Assembly (NCBI GenBank): GCA_034008185.1
Contig: CM067086.1
Span: 13,516,507 to 13,580,506, forward strand
DNA from: Gorsachius magnificus
Taxonomy: Eukaryota; Chordata; Aves; Pelecaniformes; Ardeidae
Direction of reading: 5' to 3'
DNA: 64,000 nt
In this document: piece after piece, positions 49,418 to 61,822 of the stretch
How positions within the stretch are numbered: position 1 is the first letter of the stretch
Layout: each line of letters opens with the position of its first letter
Made by a program: the position numbers and the translations under genes
The notes under the pieces: generated by a model
What the model was told of the DNA's origin: nothing
Seen by the model: the letters and a program-made list of their open reading frames with translations, nothing else
The model's database searches: none

Positions 49418-50879
49418 CACACAAAAAGAAGCAGGCAGTAGTGATCTTAAATGATCATAAATATATTTGGGGTTTATACTTTTTTTTGTTCCAAATCTTA
49501 GCTAGACTAAGGTAAATGATTTTTATAACAATATCTATGTATAGTTTTTTGCATCCATTATATGATCTGATGTTCTCATAGGCTAATGATACAACATTTC
49601 AAATTTCCATAGGAAGCTCCCATTTTTTTTATTATGCTGTGTCTTCTATTGCCTGGCATATGGCAGTGGAATGACATAGTGAATTTAAATAATAACCAGC
49701 TGGTCTGCTGCTAGAAAAACGATTTTTTTTGTGTCCAGCAGACAAGTGCTTAGAGTCTCTATAACATTTTAATGTGGCTGAGGTGGTAAGGAGAGAACCG
49801 TGAAACACGGCCCACGTCTGGCAAGCTCTGTTTTCTTTCTCCATCAATCTTCCAGGTCCAGTCGTTGCCTTTTGCTCAGAGCACCCGCTCTTTCAACTTC
49901 TTGTGTTGGGGTATTTTTTAAATCCGTCGTATGTGAGAAAAACAGCTGTTGGTTTCAGATTTCTTTTATTGTAACTTTAATGGGGTGTCTTAATGTTCTG
50001 TAAGCAGTCATCCCAAAAAACCCACTGTGCTTGGTAGGTAAACTGGAATTTAAAAGTGTATTTCCTCTTCCTTCAGTATATCTGTCGAGAAGAAAACTGT
50101 AGAATATCTGAACTGGGTATATTTCTGTTGCAGCTATCGTATAAGGATCCAGGATAGGTAGGGGGTAGGTAGTTTATATTATTATTTCATCTGATATAGC
50201 TGCATGATGTACTGAAGCTGTGGGGTTCTCTATCTTTTTGTCACATCCAAGAAAGAACGAACAGTCTCCAAAACAAATAGGCTAACACTTAAAAAATGGA
50301 AAAAGGTACTTGCATGGGAGGAGTTGGAGGCTCTGGTTATTGCAGTCGCACACATTCAGGCTGCTCCACTACACAGCCTGTGTGCACGTGTGTGCATGCA
50401 CTTATACCTGAGCAAAAGAGTGCCCTCGCAATAGGAGGTGTATGCTCTGAGATCCTACACCTGACAAAAATCCCTCACATACCTCTAAGGGTGGAGAACA
50501 GTGCTGCTGCAGTTTTCCTGGTCTTTCAATTACGCATGTGCATGTTTTTGGAAACTGCGATAATTAAGGAGATATCCGCTGCATATTTTTATTATTCCAA
50601 GGCAAAGTGGCAGCAGACCACCACTAGTTTAATTTGAAAGCTATAGTTTTAATGAGGATAAGATATTTTTACTTTCAATATATAATTTATATTTGCATCA
50701 GATTTGCCAGCTTTATTTCTTGTCTGTCCTTTTTATCATATAGTTTTAACAGTAATAATAAAAAGAGAACACAAGCATATATGATGCAGATACAAAACAA
50801 GAAATTGCTACTGGAATTTAATTTACCGGTATATAAACTGACTTTATAATGGAAATTTGAGGCCAGTACAAACATTATA

Positions 50880-51140
50880 GTTCTATTTTTTCACTACAGG
50901 GCTGTTCTATTGTCACTCTCCACATTTGCACTGAGAGTATTTGTTTTATTATAATCACCTGATTATTAATGGCATCACGACTGAGAAATTTTATTGACAA
51001 ATTAAGAATTCCCTTTATATAAAATTGCTCTAATGAATGCTTATCTTCCTTTACATTCCAAGCAGGCTGGCCTTAATTTTCTATCCATCTTTTTTTTTAT
51101 TTTTAGTTATCATTACAATGTTATTGAAATATAAAATGTT
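50880..51140. promoter_or_regulatory. Candidate conserved non-coding element, TAAT-rich
   Basis: The block contains CTGATTATTAATGGCATCAC, TTGACAAATTAAG, GGCCTTAATTTTC and several more TAAT/ATTA homeodomain-type cores within 260 bases, in non-repetitive text. Such clustering is typical of deeply conserved developmental enhancers but also arises in AT-rich DNA. Confidence 0.22.
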
Positions 51141-52146
51141 TAATCAGAGAAAAAAAACATTATTAATATCAACATCAGCCCTAGTCATAGAATTGGGGCT
51201 AGGAAGCAGATATGAGGTGGAATCACGCTTTTGTTAAAAAATAAAATAGTGGGTTTTGAGAACATTACTGAATGAAAGCAGGTTTTTTGTTGTACAGGCT
51301 GCATGAATGCTTGAGAACGTTACATGGAGGTCCCACCCTTATAAAGTCAGATGCATATGCACAACATCACTCCTCAGGCTGTTCTGATAACAGCCAAAGG
51401 GTGGTTCATAGGTCACTGTGCAGGAATTATATTTTTATGGGGTCATAACCTTAATATTTCCATCTCTCAGGTCCCCCATCAGCAAAGTGGGAAAAGTGTG
51501 CTTTACTTTTTATCTTCATTAGCTGGGGTGTGGGCTTTGTTCACTGAGTCCTCAGTGATTAGTCACCTCATCAAAAAAACCCCACAAACCCAAACACCAT
51601 ACCTTAAACGGCATTATTTTCTGTCCTGACTCCTCCTCCTGGAGCTCCCGTCTGATTACCCAGGGCACGTGTGGTTGCCAAAGCCACCTCCTTGTCTGTG
51701 TGTACGTTTAATGATGAGACTGATCTCACTGGAATTGACACAACTGCTTAAGGGTTTTTCAGAATGATTGCTAGAAAATGTTTAAAATTTTGATAAATCT
51801 GTTTGGCTTTAAAGTATCATAAACACTTCTGTAGATACTTTGTTACCTTTATGTTCTTTGTGAAATATTTTAGGTGAGTGCATTCATTCAGGTTCAAATT
51901 TTTCTTTAATGAAAAATCACTATAATATTTTGTAATACTACTGAAGCTACAGAAACATTAATTACTGTTTTCTGTTAAGAAGTCTATTTAGAGCGATTTA
52001 CATACTTTACATTCATACATTTGTGCAAATATATTTCATTGCAATGCTCTTCCCTCCGATTCTTTTCCTAGCCTGTTGGTCCAGATAGCAAGCTTTTGGA
52101 GGAGTGTACTTTCCTTCTAGCTATGTGTTTATACAGTGCTTAAAGT

Positions 52147-52160
52147 AAAAAAAAAAAAAA
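52147..52160. repeat. Poly(A) tract, 14 bases, followed by CAAAAA units
   Basis: A run of 14 A followed by (CAAAAA)2, a simple A-rich repeat. No retroposon body recognised upstream. Confidence 0.85.
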
Positions 52161-52369
52161 CAAAAACAAAAACCTCCTGGTTTTGTTTGGGGATAATATT
52201 TTATTCCATAAAAATGATGTATATGAACTGAATAGGAGAAACAACTTGCTGCTAAGCCCACGGGCATGTGTTTAACCTAGGGAAGGTGCTCAAAGAATAC
52301 TTTTCACAGGCTCTGCAGATCTTGGTCTCTTTAGTGTGGCAGGGAGGCCGTTGTGTTCGCTCTTTCATG

Positions 52370-52480
52370 TTAAGGAAGCTGATTTATGAATCGCTGCTCT
52401 GAAATCAGCTTCTCATTAACACTGCATGCAGATGGAGCTGCTGTTATTTACTCACTATATTGTCTTATAAATAATAATAA
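52370..52480. promoter_or_regulatory. Candidate conserved non-coding element
   Basis: The text TTTATGAATCGCTGCTC, CAGCTTCTCATTAACACTGC, ATGCAGATGGAGCTGCTG (E-box CAGATG) is dense in factor-like words and free of repeats, until a short ATA-rich run at its end. Enhancer-like by texture only. Confidence 0.2.
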
Positions 52481-53390
52481 TAAAAATTATATAGAGATTA
52501 TGTAGAGATTAGATGTGTTTCCCCACAGCAATATGAATATTGACTCTAGAAAGCTCTTTCTGCCAGACCAGAAACATGCAATTTCGTTGCAGCCTCAGAG
52601 GTAAATACTGGTATTTGAGCAGTGCTCAGAAGGTGTAATTAAGTGTTTTAGTGGCTCCGTGCTTCATTGGTGTGGGTTCAACAATTACTGCTGAGTTCTG
52701 ATCATGAAGAGGAAAGCTTTTTCCCCTTCAGAAAATATTTAGTGTTTAAAATGTGGGAATCCTACTGCACCGAAGACTTATGTGATAGGATTCTGTTTAT
52801 ATGGTATTCTTTCACTTACAAAAGTTCGAATTACAATGAAATTTTGACTGAGCTAAATTCTGCTATCTTAAATACCTGTCAAAACACGGCAGGTAGCATT
52901 ATGCAGATGGAATCTATATTTCCTAGGGTGAAAAAAAAAAAAACCACCAAAACAGTTTCCTTCCTCCACCTAGAGGGAATGCAGAGTGGGAAGCAAAGCA
53001 GAAAGAATGGGACAGTGAAAGGGACATTAATGTAGGAGACAGGAGTTTTATATACTGCATTACTTTAAACATAAGTAACAATACATTATTGTGTACATAA
53101 CTAAATCTGGCACAGGAAAATATACCAGACAACTTGGAAGACAGAAGAAGATGAAAGTTGTCCTGCTTTACAGTGTAAGATCCTGATCTTCTTGGGGTGT
53201 TTTTACCCTTCAGCTGAATTCAGTTGACACAGAAACCATGGGGAATGGAAAAGGATGGCTAAGAGAATAAAGTAGAACATGGTCGAAGGCAAGAAGCAGG
53301 TTAAATGTAAGAAGAGCAGAGAGATTCAGTGCCAAGCTGGGCAGAGGGATGCAGGTAGGCAAACGGGCTTGTGCAAAAGGGCATCTCTGG

Positions 53391-53440
53391 TGGCCCTGTG
53401 ACCTTTGGCAGATCACTTCTCTTTCCCGGTCAGCTTCAGC
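53391..53440 (+). mobile_element. MIR-like SINE scrap
   Basis: CCCTGTGACCTTTGGCAGAT followed by CACTTCTCTTTCCCGGTCAG resembles the MIR core GCTGTGTGACCTTGGGCAAG TCACTTAACCTCTCTGAGCC, including spacing. Only about 50 bases are preserved. Confidence 0.4.
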
Positions 53441-55136
53441 TGGGGATTTCAGAACAGGAGTTAACTGGTGTGGTGCAAGTCTGTTCCTCTCCTGTCATCT
53501 CAAGACTGAGGCCTGGATTTATTCCAGCTAACTTTACATACTCAGTTGAGAAAAGCTAACTTAGATGCCTTTTACAGAGCCCTGTGCAATGAATAGGAAG
53601 ATCTGAATCACACCCTGGAGGATCCTCTCTTTCCTGGCTGACTGTTCAAACAGCCCATGACTTCTAAGGTAGGCAACTTCTGGTGCCTGGGGCTAGGTAG
53701 GATGAATGTGGGTCTGAAAGCTTTGTATTTTCAGCAACAAGAGAGAAAATACTGGTGAGTGGAAGAGCTTCGTGTGGGCCTCATTCCCTAATGTAGAATC
53801 CAGAACACATAAGTTGGGCTTGAGACACCATATGTATTGTGGGTTCATCCTTGTGTCAAAGGTGTGCATTTACAGTGTCATACCTCTGATACAGGTTCAC
53901 TTTGCAACATATGGGATCTGAGGGCAGTAAGCGTCCTGTTCGCGTTTGTCGGGATATCAGCAGCTGAAGAGCATCTGAAAAAGGAAAGTTCTTTTGTTTT
54001 TCTGACTGAAAGGCATGGATATGATATCTTGTACAACTTCTGTATTAGCCTATTCTTTTTATTCTCAGAAAATGTCTCTGTTCTACGGAGAGTAATGATA
54101 TACCCATATCGAGGTCAGAATTTGATTCTTAAACTCATTATGCAAGATGATGTGTATGAGGAAAGAGTGATCCTAGACAGATAATAAATAGAGGAGAATT
54201 ATGTCAAATAATATTTCAGAAGTGTTTCAGATAGAAAATTATATGATGATATATTACACATAATGCATAAAAAAGAAAAAAAGATGATTCCTCTAAGTTG
54301 TAGTGGGAATGTCTTTTGGCTGGAGCTCTGGGTGACAGGGTGCCACGCAGAAAGCTGACCTCCAGCCAGCATCTTAAAATTAGCCCAGGAGCCATGGTGA
54401 ACATTATTTTTCAAGACTAGTTTTTTCTCTTCAGATTAAGGGTTTCAAAAAAACCAAGTGTGTGTGCAAACAAATAGCACTTTTCTTGCTGTTCTCATTT
54501 CCTTGAACCCAGTTGTTATAAATAGTTTTCAGTCTTTGTAACTTCAGCTAACTAGCTTTTCTAAAGACTTCCTTACTCTATTGTCTCAGGAAAAAAAAAA
54601 TTCCTACTTTTTGTGGGCTCTACTCAGGTACTCAAGTGCGGAAGCTTCCATTGTTAATGTCTGTTTAATGTAATTTATTTGTAGCCCCTTCAAAAGCTTT
54701 CCAGTGGTCATGAATGCTTGGTTGTGTAGCCACGCGGCATTTCAAATCAATGAGCTTTTTGTCTATGGGTGGATGAGAAAGGGTTGCATCAGTCAGCGTG
54801 CTGATGAAGATGTGGGTGCTGTCCTTGAAGACAGTCTGACTGATACAGAAGTTGGCTGAATCCTACTGTTAAGAGCAGTCATTAGAATAAAACCACAACT
54901 TGCTCTGAGGGTGGTATTTACATTCTTTATAAAACTTCACTCGGCTGAAACTTTGTTTGCTAGATGCTAGAAGGTGTTGTGCATTCTCATGAGGGCAAGA
55001 TTTGCTGTAATAACTGATGTGAATACTGTTACTACATTTTAAATATTCAGTATGAAAACACTTGTGTGGGCATCATGAAAAGTTTCTGTGTATATCAGAC
55101 TGGTAGCAGAAACAAAATAATGTGTCTGATTTACAG

Positions 55137-55159
55137 AAAGAAAAAAAAAAAGAAAAAAA
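55137..55159. repeat. A-rich tract
   Basis: GA11GA7-type A-rich run, a simple low-complexity tract. Confidence 0.8.
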
Positions 55160-55249
55160 CCCAACAAAATAATATAAAACCTAGGCCCTGAGGCAATGAT
55201 ATGAGAATATTTTAACAGCCCTAGACCCTGCAGGGGATTATAACTAGGG

Positions 55250-55390
55250 GGCACCGTCCTTTTTTTCCTCCTGTGATCAATAGCTGCTCTGCATGCATCA
55301 GGTCTCTTTGCCAGATAACCTCCCTCACGGGAAGCCGGAGCTCTCTCCTCGGCCCCAGTCTGCCTCCCAGGGTCACGCGCAGGAAGCGTC
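55250..55390. promoter_or_regulatory. GC-raised, regulatory-looking block
   Basis: After a T-run the text becomes non-repetitive with GATCAATAGCTGCTCTGCAT and CCAGATAACC (GATA-like), then CpG-containing ACGGGAAGCCGG and GTCACGCGCAGGAAGCGTCA (ETS/CREB-like). It stands out from the AT-rich flanks. It may be a small regulatory element; no transcript signal is seen. Confidence 0.22.
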
Positions 55391-58300
55391 ACGAGAATAA
55401 GTGGGCTAAAAGGGCTGTATGAGTGAGTGTGTGCTACAGGGGGCCACAGAGTGTGAACTAACTGTCTTGACTCTAAAAATACCTCTGTTCTATGTAATCT
55501 CGCCTGTGGTACTCAAAAGGCCAATACGTATGTATGCTGAACCCACTTCATGAAAAACAGACGGTTAGATTTCCAACAAATATTTTTTCCAGAACAAATT
55601 ATTTCCTACTGGTTTATGAGTTGAAGGATGCAGTGTCTTCACGGTCAAGTAAAATGTTACTTCTGATGAATGCGCAGCATATCATGGTTTTAAAATGTTG
55701 GCGAGCAGAGAGAGTTATTTCTGCCTCCCATGTTTTCTATAGAAGGCATAATATTTAACGCTGTCTATCAAGCCCATCAGCTACTACCTCCTGAACCTTC
55801 CTTACGCAACATTACAGCATACATTTTCAAAGCCAATCAACGTCTGAAGCTTTAGGTGATGCCAGAATTATGGATATTCGTACCACAGCAGGGAGAGATT
55901 TCCACCTCCGCTTTCTCAGTTTGGCAGGAGAAGTATTCCCTAATTTGCTTGGTGTGATGAAAGCTGCCTCATCTCTTTTTCAGTCTTCTGAAACCAACGT
56001 CTGTAAAGACTGCAAAGCATGCTCTGGGCCTTGAGATTCAGTGGTGTTTTGAAATTATTTTCCATTTATGCAACTGTAATTATTGTTATATTGGTCAGTA
56101 TTTCTCTGGTACCCAGCATTTCACAAATGCTGTGCCAAACGGCAATGGTGAGAGAAGGCCATTTTGTTCTTCATGAGTTCAACCCCATGTGCAGCTGTTC
56201 ACATCCCAGGAGGTCTTTTAACATATAGAACACCTGATTTATGATAGACTGAATAAATATGGATTTACTGCATCTCAGTAGTGATAAAGGCAGCTAAAAT
56301 CCCTGGCTGTTTGAAATTACACCTTATTTCTACTAGGGATGGAGAATTTAATGAAATTGTTTAGCGGATGAAGCATTAGAGAGATCCCTTTAGATAAAAT
56401 GAATGGCTTTAATACTGTTCTTGTGAGATGGAAAGGTACAAGTATATCAAAAGGCATCATGTTTAATCTCATCATTTTCATGTACTAAAGGCTTTCATGA
56501 GTTATTAGGTGAAGCTATTTGAGTGGAAAATCGGTACATAACAGATGAATATTTCAGTCAAGTATGTTATTTAGTTTTTGAGAGGGCACTGTTACTTATG
56601 ATCCTGACCAGAATGATGAATGCACTCAAAAGGGTTAAGCTGAAGCCACTGTTATATGAATCACCTACCAAAATCAAATTGCACTTGGAACAGGGGAGAT
56701 GTGTAGAATGTGAGAATTACTGTGCGCTTGAGAATATGAAAATAATCTTACGAGCATGCTTTTCTGTAGCACTGTAGGAGCTGTTTCAGCATTAGAAAGA
56801 AAATAAAACTTCCTTTGAATAGTTGGGAAAAGATGACAGAGTACTTTGGCGTTTTTGAAAGCTACAAAATCCACTTTTTGAGTTTAGCAAATGTGAAATT
56901 TCTGCCATTATTTTTGCACCAAATCTGGCAAGCCAGTGTGTCAGTCTAGCACCACTTGCATCTGCATCTCCCACCAGTGATAAATATGAGACATTGATGA
57001 GTGGCCATGGAGAATAAACATGAGCTGTATAGGAGGGCAGCGTGGATGTGCCCACAGCTGAGCTCGGCACGTGTAACTGTGGCAGCGCACACAACCCCTG
57101 TCTGCATGGTGGTGGATGCAGGTTATTAAAGCAAGCCATTAGTAGGAGCTACCATGTTTGATTAATTTAATAACAGGCTGGACAAAACATATGGGAGTGT
57201 ATGTGAAGATACATACTTTGGCAGGGGCTTTATATGGATACTACAGCTCTGACAGTCTGAAATCTATTAATGCATTGATAGATTATAATTATACATGGAG
57301 CAGGATGGAGAATACATCAGGACCACCCTTATAGGAGAAACATCACCAGAATGTATACAAAGAAGCTGTGATTCAGTTTCCATTATTTTCCAATGGTTTT
57401 CATGCCCTCTTGTATTGATATGAAAATAAAATCCTTATAGGTTTGTTTATTCCTTTTAGTGTAATCCTTCCCTTCTCTTCCCCTGCCTTTGCAGCACCTG
57501 ACTTCTTTGCAATAATAGACAATTTTGCTGTGGGAAATGGAAAGAAAAGTAGATGGACCCACTTCTACCTGAATATGCTGGGAATCATATTTATAGAACC
57601 AGAATTTATCTAGGATTTAAGATATCAGAAGAATCTCTTACCTGCTACACCTGATCATGTCCTTTCATTGGAGAGAACTATGAGCTTTTTCTTCAGTGTT
57701 TCTCCACTGTCTTTTTTAGGATTATACTATCTTCATGCTGATGCTGTTCTGTGAAAACAATTCTCCCATCTGCCAACTCTCTTTCTAGAGAGGCATAAGT
57801 TGTGGTTTTCAAGGCACTTAAGCTTTGCACTTAAACCTTTGTTGCATTTGAAGAGTACAAGACTATTCTCTCCTTGTTTAAAGCCCTCTCCTCTGATCTG
57901 GGCTAAAAGTTCTTGTCTTGTATAAAAATCAACTTTGTTTCCTTGATGACGACAAGCCCCATATTTACCGTGGTTTGATTATTGCATGACATCACTCTAG
58001 GACAGCTTAAAAATTTTGCCTAATGTAGGTGTAGGCTGATATTAGCTGTGGCAGGTCAGACCCGAGGAGCGGGCGGCACGCCTGAAATGCTGCCTTTGTG
58101 GTGTGGTTCCGTGGTCTAAAAGCAGAACATCTCCACCGCCTCCTTCCACTGGCTCTTGCCTCTCCTGTGCTTCCTATGATGGATGAGTTTCTTCTTTCCT
58201 TTTTCTTCTTCTACTCAAATTTTCTTTGGAATGGTGGATTTTGTAGTATTTTACCATTGAATTACTCTTGTTTGCTCACAGTTTAACATGATTGTAACAT

Positions 58301-59550
58301 ATGCAGGGCCAAAATACAGACTGAACAGAGCTGGCAAAAGACGGAAGTGGATGGGGTGCATCAGCTATATAATTCTTAGTATCAGCTATCATGAGGTAGT
58401 GACACTTTTCTGGTTTTATTCTGAGGGAGAAGCAGAATATAGTTGCAGAGATTTCCTCTTTATTTTTAATGAAGAAGATGCAGTTTTTGCCCTGCGCTTT
58501 GTGGCTCTGGGAAGTGAGGTAAACTGTTCAACCAGAGGAGACAAACGTATTTCTGATGCCTCGGAGTGATCCAAATGAAAATAGAATTTCTGAAATCATA
58601 GGCAAAAAAGCTGTACTTGATCCACCTAGGAATTAGAGCCTGTATCAGGATTCATGAGGCTTTACATGATTCCTCTTTTCATAATTTGTTTACATGGGGT
58701 TTTGTGTGAGCAATAGTTTGCATTTTCAACTTACGAAAAAGTTATGTGATATTTTAATTATTTTTTTTTATTAAAGAACGCTGTAGAACATATTGATCCT
58801 TGCTATTTTTCCACTGGAGTCAGTGGAGTTATGCCATGAATAAACTCAGGCCAAAATATTGAGGATGTTAAAGGTAAGGAGCCTTTAAACTATCAAGCAA
58901 AAAAATTCAAGTGTGCAACATCGACAATAAAATGTCCTGTTGGGAAAAAAAAAATACAAGAGAACAGTAATATGCTCTCCCAGCCTACCTTCTCTGAAAA
59001 ATAATCCAGAGAAATAACTTTACCCCACAAAAAAACCCCCCAGTATTTACAAATTAAAGTATATATTATGAAACCTCTTCTTAGTACTCGCTGTTAATTC
59101 AATTAACTGGATTAGAATCTGAATATCAGTTTAAAGACTTAATTGCAAACCTCTTCAACTTTATTGCCCTTCTAGGACCAGGTTATTTCTGGAAACCTCT
59201 TCTATATCCAGAGGCAAACAGGTGGAAGGGGGCAAACAGCAACAGGCTGGGATTTTTCACGTGGCCTTGTTGCATGAACAGTAGCGGGTGGGCACATGAA
59301 TGCAATTCAGAGAAACAGGCAATTGAAGTCAACAAAAGCAGTTTCCACCAGTGCTAGCGACAGAAAGATGTGGGTCTGCTCTTCATGGTTTGTATGACTG
59401 TGACTTCTTAAAGTGGGCGGCCTACATGCGAGATGAAGTTAAATGCGTACAAAAGTTATTGTTCAACACATCCTAAAAGTAGACACTTCTGAGGTGGAAA
59501 GCCATCTAAGCTTAGCCTTTCAAGGCATTCATTGTTCTCAAGGGCACTGG

Positions 59551-59595
59551 TATATCTCTCTCTCTCAACTATCACATATATATTTATATATATAC
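59551..59595. repeat. TC/TA microsatellite
   Basis: TATATCTCTCTCTCTC followed shortly by ACATATATATTTATATATAT. A simple repeat, probably length-variable. Confidence 0.8.
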
Positions 59596-60449
59596 AATGG
59601 TAAAATACTGTATAGCTCCATCTGGATCTGTCTCTCCTACAGAAAAAAGCAGAGGTCCTGGCTCCGCAAATACTTATTAGTAAATATAATGCTTATTGAT
59701 TGATTAGTTTTCCTGTGAACCTGCCTACTGTAGAAACACAAAGCTAGTGCTAGCAGCATCATAAGGCTGTTAGATTTTTAGCTATTACATAAAATAAAGG
59801 TCCTAGGAAAGACAAGTAGCATTATTAATATGTACAAAAATAATAATGAGCCCTTGGGACAGAAAGAGGAATAGACTTAACCCCTCGTGTATTTGCATGG
59901 AATATTACTGGCTTTCATGTCCTTTAGCCACTGTTTGAAGAGGTTTCCAAATGCATATTAATATAGGTCCCTTGAATGGGACCTCAATCCGGCACCCCCA
60001 TTTCTTTTTTGTAGCCATTAAAACTACTCATGGTATGGAAGCAGTTTATAGTAAATAATATTTTTGCCTTCAAAACTGCTGGGTCTCTCTGAGATTAGGA
60101 AGGCTTGGCACTTTTGTTTTTCTGTTCGTGTGTAAAGTAAATCATCACTGTATGAAGTATGTACCCAACGTAACAAAACAAAGGGTCTCTAGAAAAATAA
60201 AATCAACTCAGATTTGTGAATAACAGATCGGGTTTTAAAAACTTTTGAAAATATCTGAGTCATCCTTGGTTTTGCCTGTCAAATTTCTGGCACATGGAGG
60301 ATGTTAATGATTATTATGCATTTGCTCTATTTTCTCCAGCTGTTTAATTTGTTTTGTTGTTTCTTTGGCTTTTGTTACTTTTTATCTCTCTTATTGTTTC
60401 TTTCCAACTTAATGGCCAACTGAGACGTTAGATTATTACTGTGGAGATC

Positions 60450-60485
60450 TAGCACAGATGGTTCAAATCCTGGGCTCAGCACATG
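60450..60485 (+). other. Possible SINE/tRNA B-box scrap
   Basis: GGTTCAAATCC (60460-60470) is a perfect RNA polymerase III B-box (tRNA T-arm) and is followed by TGGGCTCAGC, as in the MIR segment TGGCTCTGCC. No convincing A-box or tRNA fold lies upstream, so it is not a tRNA gene. It may be a MIR fragment or chance. Confidence 0.28.
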
Positions 60486-61375
60486 TCTGGAAGGCACATT
60501 AGAGAGGACTGAGATGAGGAAGTCTCGCTCTCAGGCGACAGAGCGTTTGCTAAGCCACTCCATGGAAGCTTCTTCCTCCATCTGGCCTTATGTAGTCCCA
60601 GCCCTTTTCTTCAATCCTGGGGAGAGCAGAACAGGAAGCTGAGCCTCCTCGGCTGCGTTCTTCCCTCCTTGGATATGCTGCCTCTTCGCTTATGCCAGTA
60701 CAATGTGCAATGCCTTTCCCACCCTTCCACAAGGGAACTTCATCAGTTCTGATGAGAAGAACCTCTTAATGTCAGGGGAAGGGATGTGGGGACTGCATTT
60801 CTGGCTGTTTTACTATCAAATGCTGGTGAATCAAGCTTGCAGGTTCAGCCCTCTGGCAGAGGAAGGTACCTGTGCATTTAGGTACCACCTTTTCTGGCAC
60901 ATACAAGTCAAGGTCTGTTCAAGGCTGCAAGGGGAACTTTACACGGGGCATTTGTGCTTCATGAAAAAAAATTGGTGTTTTATGATATGGATTTACAAAA
61001 AACCAAAACCAACCCTCACATACCTTAATTTAAAATCACAGGATTCATACTGCTTTTTGTACTGGGAAGGTTGTTTATTTTGTGAAGCAAGCCACTGAAA
61101 TAGAGCCCTGTTGAGGAGGGGAGGAAAGATGTTTGCTTTTTCACTGCAATTTTGCCTGCTGTTCTCAGTTATTATCTGCAAAGTTGTGAAATTCAGTTAA
61201 ATCATTTTAGTCATCTCTTGGCTGCAGGAAATGTGTAACTAGGAGATATAAAGAATTAGGAATTTGTTGAAGAGTTAAGTATCAGCCACATGAATTTTCT
61301 GTTTTTATACAATTTCTGCTGGCTTTATTGCAGCCAGAGATGCACTTGGTTTTATAGGGCTCCCAGAGAGATCGA

Positions 61376-61397
61376 TTAATATTTCTTTAAATATTAA
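61376..61397. repeat. Short perfect AT inverted repeat
   Basis: TTAATATTT (61376-61384) and AAATATTAA (61389-61397) are exact reverse complements around a 4-base loop. Short enough to arise by chance in AT-rich DNA. Confidence 0.6.
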
Positions 61398-61809
61398 ATC
61401 AAAGAGGGCAAGAGGATACTGAGGAGTTTCTGAAAGAGCAAAGAAGTTCCAAGAAATGCTGTTCAAATTTATTTCCTCTTTGACTCACTGAGATCTTGTT
61501 GAAATCACTGGGCCATTTGTCTTCCATAGACTCATGCAGGAAATGTGTTGAACCAGGTTCTGAGCATATTCCCAAGTTTTGCCTGAGAAAACACCAAAAT
61601 TACCTCAGTAAGATTTTGGAGGAAATATTTTCCAGTTCTCAATAGTCGAGTTCTTTATTTTAAAAGGGATTTTTGGAGGGTGGGGTAGGTGTAGGCTCTT
61701 CTGCTCACTGAGCGGCTGAGCTAGCCGCAGTTATAAAATGCCCATACGTGGCATGTCTTTTGCCAGCAAGCTGTTTGGAAAAAATCAACAGGAAATATTC
61801 TCCATTGGG

Positions 61810-61822
61810 AAAAAAAAAAAAA
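61810..61822. repeat. Poly(A) tract, 13 bases
   Basis: A run of 13 A in unique sequence. Confidence 0.85.

Larger units (their letters stand above)
48701..53390. other. Unique AT-rich DNA, no gene seen
   Basis: No gene recognised. Listed separately are a MIR-like scrap (49372), two conserved-looking blocks (50880, 52370) and an A-tract (52147). Frames up to 122 codons match nothing known. Confidence 0.5.

Noticed and set aside
60450..60480. tRNA gene suggested by GGTTCAAATCC
   Set aside because: No acceptor stem, anticodon arm or A-box can be fitted around the B-box; at most a SINE scrap.
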